Positions 42,230 through 49,709 of a stretch of 64,000 nt of DNA are shown in pieces. Every line of letters starts with the position of its first letter. Positions within the stretch are counted from its first letter, which is position 1. The notes under the pieces were generated by a model, which was given only the letters and a program-made list of their open reading frames with translations, made no database searches and was not told where the DNA came from. The translations under genes and the position numbers were made by a program. Origin of the DNA: Glycomyces fuscus (GTDB taxonomy: Bacteria; Actinomycetota; Actinomycetes; Streptosporangiales; Streptosporangiaceae); the NCBI GenBank assembly GCA_002529455.1, contig NYMS01000020.1, positions 124,001-188,000 of the forward strand, given 5' to 3'.

Positions 42230-42777
42230 ACCCGTCCGACGACCACGACCGACTGCCCTGCGGAACCCCGGTGGACACGCTCCTGAGGGACCTGCTGTCC
42301 GGTCGGCTCACCGGGCACGAGTCCGCCTGCGAGCACTGCCGGACGGAGGCGCGGGAACTGCGCCCGCTCGTCGACGCGGTGCGCCGGGACGACGGGGAGG
42401 AGGTCGCCGCCCCTCCCGGACTGCTCACGGACGTCATGCGCGTGGTGCGCGCGGAGAGGCGCTCCGAGGGGACCGTCGTCCTGAGCGGTGCCGGTCCCGG
42501 CGGCACCGAGGTCAGGGAGTCGGCCGTGGCGGCCATGCTGCGGGCCTCCGCCGAGTCCGTTCCGGGGGTGGTGGTCGGCCGCTGCCGCGTCGAGCAGACA
42601 CGCGAGGGCCTCTCCGTCCGGGCCACGGCGCGGGTCGCCGTCGGACTCCCCGTCCCGGACGCCGCCGACGCCGCCCGGCGCGCCATGCGCTCCCTGGCCG
42701 AACAGCGGCTCGGGCTGCCCGTCGTCCGGCTGGACATCGATGTCGTCGACCTGGACGACCCGCCCGGGGGCGGATGA
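42220..42777 (+). CDS. zinc-finger anti-sigma-like domain fused to Asp23-like domain
   Basis: 185 residues from the ATG at 42220. The N-terminal part has a zinc-binding anti-sigma pattern, His33-x3-Cys37-x2-Cys40 (GHESACEHCRTEAREL). From about residue 86 comes an Asp23/Gls24-like alkaline-shock fold: VRESAVAAMLRASAESVPGV, then GLSVRATARVAVGLPVPDAA and LPVVRLDIDVVDL. Asp23 proteins are envelope-stress factors. The fusion suggests that the protein holds the co-encoded ECF sigma factor and links it to the envelope. No membrane helix is seen. Confidence 0.75.
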   Translation: MAVDPSDDHDRLPCGTPVDTLLRDLLSGRLTGHESACEHCRTEARELRPLVDAVRRDDGEEVAAPPGLLTDVMRVVRAERRSEGTVVLSGAGPGGTEVRESAVAAMLRASAESVPGVVVGRCRVEQTREGLSVRATARVAVGLPVPDAADAARRAMRSLAEQRLGLPVVRLDIDVVDLDDPPGGG

Positions 42778-42900
42778 GGGCGGGGCCGTCGGAGCCCCGG
42801 TCCTCCGGTCCGGCCGTGCGCGCGGACGGTCGTCCGGCCGTTCGGGACGGCCGGACGCACGAACGCTCCGGGCGGGCCGCCGTCGCCGGGACCGCTCCGC

Positions 42901-43311
42901 CTACTCCCGCGCCCCCCATCCGGGGGCGGGCACGCCGTCGGCGGGACGGACGCCGTCGTCGCACAGCGCCAGCCAGTCGCCGCGCGCGGGGATGAGCGCG
43001 AGCACGACCACGGTCAGCCCCATGGACGCGAGCAGCGCGGACGCGAGCATCATCTCGGGAGTCGCCCAGAGCTGGTCGTGGCCGTGGGTGTCGAACCAGA
43101 CCGACACCCGGTGGTGCAGGGGACCGCCCGCCAGGGTGGAGGTGACCTCGGCGGTCGCCAGGACGGCCGCCAGGGAGGCGACGGTTCCGGTGACCAGTAG
43201 GGGTGCCGGGGTCCGGGCGCGCAGTGTGCGCACCGGAGCCCCGGAGCCGTTTCGCGTGCGCGGTTCCCCGGTCCCGGCCTGCGGCTCGGTCCTGGCCACG
43301 TCGAGCTCCAT
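42901..43311 (-). CDS. small two-helix membrane protein (paralogue of 41057 gene)
   Basis: 136 residues from the ATG at 43311. Helices at about 40-60 (LLVTGTVASLAAVLATAEVT) and 90-108 (LASALLASMGLTVVVLALIP) flank an external His-rich segment (HHRVSVWFDTHGHDQLWATPE). The second half aligns with the protein encoded at 41057 (W-x-x-PE-x-MLASA, then LT and a short basic tail), so the two are paralogues on either side of the sigma/Asp23 operon. It converges with that operon. Function unknown. Confidence 0.65.
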   Translation of the reverse strand: MELDVARTEPQAGTGEPRTRNGSGAPVRTLRARTPAPLLVTGTVASLAAVLATAEVTSTLAGGPLHHRVSVWFDTHGHDQLWATPEMMLASALLASMGLTVVVLALIPARGDWLALCDDGVRPADGVPAPGWGARE

Positions 43312-43680
43312 GTGTTCGATGTACTCCGTGCGTCGTGTGGACGGGAGGCGTCCAACGGGAGGGTGCGGTCAGGGGAAGGGCGCACCGGCGCCGTTCCACC
43401 TCACGTTAGAAGCCCTGTGCGGCGTGACACATTCCGTGTGCGAGAAGACGGGCGTTCCGAGGTCCTCACTGGTCGGAGCGGGTCTCCTGAGGGCACCACG
43501 GTTCCGGGAACGCCGGTGCCGCAGCCGTTCCCGGTCCCGCGCGGGAGCCTCCTCCCTCCGGACGCGCCCGCCGCGGGGGCGTGCGCGCCCCCGTCGGAGT
43601 GGCCAGTGTCACCCTCCGTCGTTACCGGCCCTTCACGTGGGGGCGAACGGGCGCAACGCCGCCCTGGGATCTTCGGTCCC
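43312..43680. other. intergenic region
   Basis: 369 bp between divergent genes at 42901 and 43681. It contains a relatively AT-rich stretch near 43395-43445 (ttagaagccctgtgcggc) that may be a promoter. No gene or clear repeat is seen. Confidence 0.4.
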
Positions 43681-44622
43681 ATGGACGTTTCCGAAGGACG
43701 GCACGGAACCGACGACCACCGCCACGGCTTCTTCGGCCGGGAGGCACTCGACCTGGGCACCCTGCTCCTCGCCGCCGGCGCGGCGCACCTGGTGGTGCTC
43801 TCCCTCGGACACAGCGACGCGGGTGTCCGCGTCCTGATCACCGTGGGCCTGCTCCTGCTCGCGGTCTCCGCGGTCCACCGGTGGCGCCGCCACAAGGCCG
43901 CGTCCGCCGCTCCCCGGCCGCCGGGGACGCCCGGCGGCACCGGGCCGCACGTGAACGCCGGGACGCCCGGTGGCACCGGGTCCTCCCCGAGCACCCCCTC
44001 AGACGGGCCCCCGGCCGGGGACGGTCCCCCGGCGGGGAGGGAGGCGGCGCGCGCCCCGTCCGACGACCTGCTGTGGAGCGTCCGCGTGACGGTCGCCGAC
44101 GTGCCCGGCGGCCTGGCCGCGCTCACCGCGCGGTTCGCCGCCCTCGGGATCGACATCCGGCTCATGCAGGTGCACCCGGCGGGGGCGGACGCCGTGGACG
44201 AGTTCTTCGTCAGCGCCCCCGCGCACGTGGGCGAGGGCGACCTGTACACCGCCGTACGGGAGGCGGGCGGACGCGACGCCGCCGTACGCCGGGCCGACGT
44301 CCACGAGCTCAGCGACACCACCAGCCGCACGCTCGCCCTGGTCAGCGCCCTGGCCACCGGGGCGACCACGCTGGAGCGGTCCCTGCTGTCCCTGGCCTCG
44401 GCCCGGGGCGTCGAGTACACCGCCGAGCCGCCCGCCGGAACGGCCCGCGAGGACCTGTCCGGCACGGTCATGACCCTCCCCGCGCCCGACGGCGGCGTCC
44501 TGACCGTCCACCGGGAGGACGCCCCCTTCACCGCCGTGGAGTTCGCCCGGTGCCGGGCCCTGGTCCACGTCGCCTCGTCCCTGCGCGCGCGGTCGCGCGG
44601 CCCGCGCTCCGGGCGGAGCTGA
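43681..44622 (+). CDS. membrane protein with ACT-like domain
   Basis: 313 residues from the ATG at 43681. Upstream in-frame codons exist to 43312 but look non-coding. Two membrane helices lie at about 25-60 (LDLGTLLLAAGAAHLVVLSL, then GVRVLITVGLLLLAVSAVHR). A Gly/Pro/Thr-rich linker with repeated GTPGGTG follows. The C-terminal half begins with an ACT-type fold (SVRVTVADVPGGLAALTARF, AALGIDIRLMQVHP) and ends with an alpha/beta domain of unknown type (VSALATGATTLERSLLSLAS). ACT domains bind amino acids, so this may be a membrane-tethered sensor. No operon partner. Confidence 0.7.
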   Translation: MDVSEGRHGTDDHRHGFFGREALDLGTLLLAAGAAHLVVLSLGHSDAGVRVLITVGLLLLAVSAVHRWRRHKAASAAPRPPGTPGGTGPHVNAGTPGGTGSSPSTPSDGPPAGDGPPAGREAARAPSDDLLWSVRVTVADVPGGLAALTARFAALGIDIRLMQVHPAGADAVDEFFVSAPAHVGEGDLYTAVREAGGRDAAVRRADVHELSDTTSRTLALVSALATGATTLERSLLSLASARGVEYTAEPPAGTAREDLSGTVMTLPAPDGGVLTVHREDAPFTAVEFARCRALVHVASSLRARSRGPRSGRS

Positions 44623-44729
44623 TTCCGGTCGGGCGCGTTCTCGCACCTCCGCCCGCACAGGGCGGCGGGAGTCGTCCACAGGCGGTGCCGGGCGGGGAGA
44701 ACCGCGCGCGGGATGGGTAGGGAGGACGT

Positions 44730-45467
44730 ATGGCAACCCCCCGATTCCTCCCGACACAGCACACGACACACACCCTCCTCCTGGCCCTGGCCGCGGCGTT
44801 CGCCCTCGTCCTGGGCCTCGCCGTGACGGCCCCGGCCGCGCACGCCTCCCCGGCCTCGGTCGGCACCGGGCCGGAACTGCGCCAGGGCAGTTCCGGGGCC
44901 GGGGTGAGCGCCGTCCAGCAGCGCCTCTCCGATCTGGGTTACTGGATCGACGGCGTGGACGGCCAGTTCGGCTTCCACACCGAGCAGGCCGTCGTGGCGC
45001 TCCAGAAGGCCGCCGGGATCGCCCGCGACGGCGTCGTGGGCCCGGCCACCCGCGCCGCCCTCGCCGAGGGCGTGCTCCCCGAGGCCGAGAGCACCTCCGG
45101 CGACGTGCTGGAGATCGACCTGGACCGGCAGCTGCTGCTGGTGGTCTCCGACGGCGCGGTGGAGCGCGTCGTCAACACCTCCACCGGATCCGGTCAGCCC
45201 TACGAGTCCTCGGACGGCACCGAGCGGATCGCCACCACCCCGACCGGCACCTACACCGTCTTCCGCGAGGTCGACGCCTGGGACCCCGGGCCCTACGGGG
45301 CGCTGTACAGGCCCATGTACTTCAACGGCGGCATCGCCGTGCACGGGTACCCGGTCGTCCCGCCCCAGCCCGCCTCCCACGGATGCGCCCGGGTGAGCCT
45401 GGCCGCGATGGACTGGCTCTGGGAGAGCGGCAGCATGGACGTGCACACCACCGTCCTGGTGCGCTGA
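44730..45467 (+). CDS. L,D-transpeptidase with peptidoglycan-binding domain
   Basis: 245 residues. A signal peptide (LLLALAAAFALVLGLAVTAP, cleavage near AHA) precedes a PG_binding_1 domain (ELRQGSSGAGVSAVQQRLSD, then LGYWIDGVDGQFGFHTEQAV). A YkuD domain follows, with HGYPVVPPQPASHGCARVS near residues 203-221 and catalytic Cys219. Enzymes of this type form 3-3 crosslinks in peptidoglycan by exchanging diaminopimelate-linked peptides. It acts outside the membrane. Stands alone. Confidence 0.93.
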   Translation: MATPRFLPTQHTTHTLLLALAAAFALVLGLAVTAPAAHASPASVGTGPELRQGSSGAGVSAVQQRLSDLGYWIDGVDGQFGFHTEQAVVALQKAAGIARDGVVGPATRAALAEGVLPEAESTSGDVLEIDLDRQLLLVVSDGAVERVVNTSTGSGQPYESSDGTERIATTPTGTYTVFREVDAWDPGPYGALYRPMYFNGGIAVHGYPVVPPQPASHGCARVSLAAMDWLWESGSMDVHTTVLVR

Positions 45468-45507
45468 CCCGGGAGGGCGGCCCGGCCGGACCGGGCCGCC
45501 CCGCCCC

Positions 45508-47181
45508 TCACCGCTCGAAGCTGCCCTTGAAGGGAAAGTAGTCGCCGAGGAACTCGCCGACGTGCCTCTCGGCCGCCTCGTCCGGGTCCGTGGTGTCGTT
45601 CACGCAGAAGGCGTCGAAGTCGCGCTGGGACAGCAGGGCCCCGGTCCGGTACCGCACCGCCTCGAAGTCGGCCAGGTTGAGGTAGGTGTAGCGCAGGCCC
45701 CCCATCACCGCCCTGCCCGTGAACAGCGCGTAGTAGTTGTGCAGGGACGACGGCACGGAGTGGTCGTCCGGATGCCGGAACCGCGACGCCGCCGTCCGCG
45801 CGAACACCTCGGGGAACTCCCTCTCCAACTCCTGGACCACCGACCGGCGCTGCGGGATGGGCGTGTGCTTGAACTTGGACACGGGCACCCTGCCGAAGCG
45901 TCTCTCCAGCAGCGCGCTGTTGCGTTTGGCGGCGGCGTCCACGGGCTGGTCCTCCTCGCTGACCCCGCCCAGCCCGAAGCGGTAGGGGGAGGGGTTCAGC
46001 TTCGCGATCCCGTTGGGGTGGAAGAAGAGGGAGGGGTGCACGGGCCGGCCGAAGAACACGTCGTCGTTGAGGTACAGGTAGTGCTCGGCCAGACCCTCGA
46101 CGCGGTGCAGCTGCGACTCGATGGCGTGCGAGTTGAACACCGGCAGGACCGACGTGTCACCGAAGATCTCCCTGTGGTCCACCACCCGCACCCGTGGATG
46201 GCCGGTGTCCAGCCACGGCGGCGTCTGGCCGTCGGTGACGATGTAGACGTTGCGCACGAAGGGGGCGAACATCTCCAACGAGCGCAGGGAGTAGAGCAGT
46301 TCGTCCCGGCTGGTGTAGCGGGAGTCGGAGGCGGAGTGCGGGTTGGCCGGAGCGCTCCTCCCGAGGTAGGAGTCGCGCTTGGCGCGCCAGGCCTCGTCGG
46401 CCCCGTCGACCCAGGTGTAGACGGCGTCGACGGGAAAGGTGAGGTCGGTGGCGAGTTCCCGGGTGAAGGCGTCCAGAGTGGGGTGGGTCCGGTCGCCGAC
46501 CCTGACCTGGACGGTCTCCCGGGCCTTTCCGGGGATCACCTCGCTCACCGGGTTGGGCTGGGGTGCGATGAGTGACTTCCGCAGGATGTGCTCGGGTGCC
46601 ACGACCTGGAGCCGTTCGAGCCTCTCCCCGTGATCGGCGGACTCCAGGAACCGCTCGCCCTCCTGCCAGAACTCCACGGTGAAGCCGTGCGCGGGGCCGA
46701 CGACCGCGGGGCCCCGGCCGCCGATCACGTGCTCTCCGAGCCGGACCACCGGAGCGCGGCGGAGACGGCGCAGCCGGAGCGGGGACAGGGGCCGGTATCC
46801 GCCGGGGGTCCTCACGTACCAGCCGCGGAGGCTGTAATGGGAGGCGAGGACCGACAGGACCTCGGCCCTGTCCTCCTCGGACACGGCGACCGAACGGTGG
46901 TACGCGGCGTTGGACCGGGAGAGGAAGTAGTCGATCCTCCGCTCCCGCAGGAGATCGGTGAAGCGGTTCGTCTGTCCGGCGACGAAGTCCTCGACGTCGA
47001 AGGGACCGGACCAGCGCCGTGCGAGGACGGGTTCGCGCTGGTAGGTCGACGTGGTGAGCTTCGGGTCCCTCCTCCGGTGCCTCCATGAGACGGGAAGGAA
47101 GAAGGCCTTCTTGAGCGGGACCGGAACCATTCTCCTGAGAATTCTCCGGGCCCGCCGAAAGTAGTAGGGGAGTTTCCACAT
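45508..47181 (-). CDS. Stealth-family sugar-phosphate transferase
   Basis: 557 residues from the ATG at 47181. All four conserved Stealth regions are visible: CR1 VDAVYTWVDGADEAW, CR2 TSRDELLYSLRSLEMFAPFV with NVYIVTDGQTPPWL, CR3 FNSHAIESQLHRVEGLAEHY with LYLNDDVFFG, and CR4 with FKHTPIPQRRSVV. It is related to GlcNAc-1-phosphotransferase and to capsular polysaccharide hexose-1-phosphate polymerases, so it probably builds a phosphodiester-linked cell-wall or capsule polymer. The first 100 residues are an N-terminal extension with many Arg/Lys. There are no neighbouring polysaccharide genes. Confidence 0.93.
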   Translation of the reverse strand: MWKLPYYFRRARRILRRMVPVPLKKAFFLPVSWRHRRRDPKLTTSTYQREPVLARRWSGPFDVEDFVAGQTNRFTDLLRERRIDYFLSRSNAAYHRSVAVSEEDRAEVLSVLASHYSLRGWYVRTPGGYRPLSPLRLRRLRRAPVVRLGEHVIGGRGPAVVGPAHGFTVEFWQEGERFLESADHGERLERLQVVAPEHILRKSLIAPQPNPVSEVIPGKARETVQVRVGDRTHPTLDAFTRELATDLTFPVDAVYTWVDGADEAWRAKRDSYLGRSAPANPHSASDSRYTSRDELLYSLRSLEMFAPFVRNVYIVTDGQTPPWLDTGHPRVRVVDHREIFGDTSVLPVFNSHAIESQLHRVEGLAEHYLYLNDDVFFGRPVHPSLFFHPNGIAKLNPSPYRFGLGGVSEEDQPVDAAAKRNSALLERRFGRVPVSKFKHTPIPQRRSVVQELEREFPEVFARTAASRFRHPDDHSVPSSLHNYYALFTGRAVMGGLRYTYLNLADFEAVRYRTGALLSQRDFDAFCVNDTTDPDEAAERHVGEFLGDYFPFKGSFER

Positions 47182-47452
47182 GGGGGGTCCATCCCGTTGT
47201 CGTCCGGTGGTCCTTGGCCTGCCGGTTGCTGCCTTCGGTGCGGGGGTGTGGTCCTTCCTGTTCGCGCCTTCACCGGAGTCGGGCCGTGCGGTGTCCACAA
47301 TCTCCAGAGAAGTACTGAATTGTTCAACTACCCGAAAGTGGCGCTTTCCATGGGTGTAACTTTCGGGGGTAGGTATCGCGCGGCCACCGTGCTCCCGTGC
47401 CGGGCGGCGGTGTCCACGACAGGCGTGCCGTCCGTGAACGGGAGGTCCGGAC
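47182..47452. other. divergent promoter region
   Basis: 271 bp between the Stealth gene and a PP2C-like gene. An AT-richer stretch at about 47310-47370 (gtactgaattgttcaacta) contains the imperfect dyad gaattgttcaac. It is probably the promoter region for both. Confidence 0.45.
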
Positions 47453-48217
47453 ATGCCCTTTCGCATCGCCACGGAGCCGGGCGACCCCGCCCGTCCCAAC
47501 GAGGACTTCGCCGCGGCGACCGCGACCAGCGCGGTCCTCCTGGACGGGGCGAGCGCGCCGCGGGACGTCGAGACGGGCTGCGCCCACGGAGTGGCCTGGT
47601 ACACCCGGCGGCTCGGTGCGCTGCTGCTGGCCGGGGCCGACGCGGGGCTCCCCCTGCGCGAGGCCCTGGCCGAGGCGATCGCGACGGCCTCCGCCCTGCA
47701 CGCGGACACCTGCGACCTGGACAACCAGGAGAGCCCGTCCGCCACCGTCGTGGCGGTGCGGGTGGACTCCGACGCGCTGGAGTACCTGCTGCTGTCCGAC
47801 TCCGTCCTGCTGGTGGAGGGCGGGGGCGGAGCGCACGTGCTCACCGACACCCGTCTGGACGACCTCCGGGACGAGCTGGCCCGCAGGGGGAGCCCCTGGA
47901 ACGCCGTCCGCGCCTACCGCAACGTCCCCGGGGGTTTCTGGACGGCGGGAGCCCACCCCCGGGCGGCCGAGGAGGCGCTGACCGGAACCCTGCCCGTCGG
48001 CCGCTTCACCGCCATGACCGACGGGGCGAGCCGGGTGGTCGACCTCTTCGGGGACCTGGATTGGGACCAGGCGTTCGCCCTGGTTTCGGACAAAGGCCCC
48101 CACGCCCTGCTGGACCGCGTGCGCGGGCTGGAGGCCGCCGACCCCGAACGGCGGCGTCATCCGCGCGGCAAGGGGAGCGACGACGCCACCGTGTTGGCGT
48201 GGACACCACAAACCTAG
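47453..48217 (+). CDS. PP2C-like protein phosphatase (PP2C_2 type)
   Basis: 254 residues from the ATG at 47453, ribosome site gggagg. Family features: RPNEDFAAATATSAVLLDGA (the metal-binding acidic motif), an SPSATVVAVRVDSDALEYLL strand pair, RFTAMTDGASRVVDLFGDLD for the TDG metal site, and SDDATVLAWT at the C terminus. These are the aspartates that bind the Mn/Mg pair in PP2C serine/threonine phosphatases. Members encoded alone like this often act on unknown substrates. Stands alone. Confidence 0.85.
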   Translation: MPFRIATEPGDPARPNEDFAAATATSAVLLDGASAPRDVETGCAHGVAWYTRRLGALLLAGADAGLPLREALAEAIATASALHADTCDLDNQESPSATVVAVRVDSDALEYLLLSDSVLLVEGGGGAHVLTDTRLDDLRDELARRGSPWNAVRAYRNVPGGFWTAGAHPRAAEEALTGTLPVGRFTAMTDGASRVVDLFGDLDWDQAFALVSDKGPHALLDRVRGLEAADPERRRHPRGKGSDDATVLAWTPQT

Positions 48218-48636
48218 TTACGGTCAACATTAAATCACCTATTCGGACAAAATAATCTTCCGAACTCGGAGCTCTCCCCCTGATGTCCCAGGTGGCCGCG
48301 CTTCGACCGCCGTCGTCACGGAGGACGTTTTGCCCGGGGCGTCAGATGACCTTTGTTGTCCTTTGCGGTAAAAGCACACAACAGTTGAAGCGGGGGCGGC
48401 GACGTCACACACGGGGGAGACCAACGCCTCTCCCAAGCCGGCTTGCCGGGCGCTTTCGCGTTCCGTGATCATCCGGTAGGTTTCTCCGTAACCGAACCGT
48501 CGGAGTTCTCCCCCCAAGAGTTGGTCTCCGGCCTTCGCCGTTCTCTCCGCCCCCGTGTTCAGGTGTGTTCCGAACAGGTGTATCGCGTACGAAAGAACCC
48601 CATGACGTCGATTTCGACCGGTGAAAAGGAGAAGGT
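48218..48636. other. AT-rich intergenic region
   Basis: 419 bp with visibly lower GC than its surroundings, especially 48210-48265 (ttacggtcaacattaaatca). There is a promoter-like run at 48350-48390 (tttgttgtcctttgcgg) followed by taaaag. It is long for the small gene downstream, so it may carry regulator sites or a foreign segment. No gene is seen. Confidence 0.55.
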
Positions 48637-49050
48637 GTGACCACCACGCGCGTCCTCGAACCCACCGGTCCCAACCGGGCCCTCGGCCGCTCCAGCTGGC
48701 TCGACCGGGTCCTCGCGACCCCCAGCTCCGCCGTCGAGCGCCACCCGACCGTCCGCGCCCTGGACGGCTACGAGCGCCGGCCCAACCCCCTGGAGGCCCA
48801 GACCCCCGCGGAGTTCCTGCTGACCATGCGTCGCTACCTCGTCTGGGCGGGCGACTGGTCCTACGTGGAGCTGGAGTACCTGTGCGGGGGAGCGGTGCGG
48901 GCGGCCACCTTCCGCGACGTCCTGGAGGGCACCGAGCTGCCCAGGTACGTGTTCCTGATGGCCTTCGTGACCGCCTGCGCCGGTGAGGACTCCGGTGAGC
49001 GCCAGCGCTGGACGACCGCCTGGCACAGGCTCCGGTCGGCCGGTTACTGA
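48637..49050 (+). CDS. small helix-turn-helix (XRE-like) protein
   Basis: 137 residues from the GTG at 48637, ribosome site aaaaggagaag. After an N-terminal stretch of about 50 residues comes a five-helix pattern: TPAEFLLTMRRYLVWAGDWS, then YVELEYLCGGAVRAATFRDV and LPRYVFLMAFVTACAGEDSG, ending ERQRWTTAWHRLRSAGY. This matches the XRE-type pattern of actinomycete regulators (LRxLRxxxGLSYxxLExxxG, then a recognition helix and FVxACG with a W-x-x-x-W tail). The DNA-binding role is inferred. It sits behind a long AT-rich upstream region. Confidence 0.6.
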   Translation: MTTTRVLEPTGPNRALGRSSWLDRVLATPSSAVERHPTVRALDGYERRPNPLEAQTPAEFLLTMRRYLVWAGDWSYVELEYLCGGAVRAATFRDVLEGTELPRYVFLMAFVTACAGEDSGERQRWTTAWHRLRSAGY

Positions 49051-49709
49051 ATTCCCCCGCCGGGACTTCCTTTCCGGGGGTTCCCGCGCGCGTCCGCCGC
49101 GCCGCACCCTTCGGTGCCGCCGCGGTCGGACCTCCGCCGAGAAACGGTGGCGCCCTTTTCCCGCGCCTTTCGGGCACGCGTGCGCAGCGGCCTTTTCTCC
49201 GGTGCCCCCACCGGCGCCGTTTCGCCGGATCCCCTTTCGCGCGCGCGGATTCCTGCAGCGCGAACAGCAGGAAACACGCCCCCGCGACCGGGACGGTCGC
49301 GAAGAGGGCGATCATCTGCACCGCGTTGGCACGGAGGCGGTCGGCGTCCCCCGCGCCCATCATCGCCTCGCGTCCGGAGCCCGGACCGCTCACGGGCCTG
49401 TCGTCCCGCCACCGGTCCGCGTCGCTCATCAGACCGGCACCCGGGCCTCGTGCGTCCATGGCGGCGTCCTCCTCGCCCGTGCCGACACCCCGATCATGTC
49501 CTCGTCCCGCGCGCGGCGGCACGGCCGTCGGTCCCTCCCCGCCCCCGGACGGTGCCACCAGCGGTCCGGTCCTCGCAGGTGCGGCGACCCGGCCGCCCCC
49601 GCCTTCACCCCCGCGTCACCGGGCGTTCGGCTGGACCTCGCCCGCCCCTGGTTGGCTTCGGCGCGGGCGTGACCGCGCCCATCCCCCGGAACCACCAGGA
49701 AGCACACCC
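49051..49709. other. intergenic region, possible small minus-strand gene
   Basis: 659 bp. On the minus strand an ATG at 49429 opens a frame starting MSDADRWRDDRPVSG, with one membrane helix (MIALFATVPVAGACFLLFAL). Codon usage is good for about 60 codons and then loses G/C third positions, and no stop occurs before the frame overlaps the gene at 48637. It may be a small membrane protein with a lost stop, or chance. Nothing else is clear. Confidence 0.35.
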
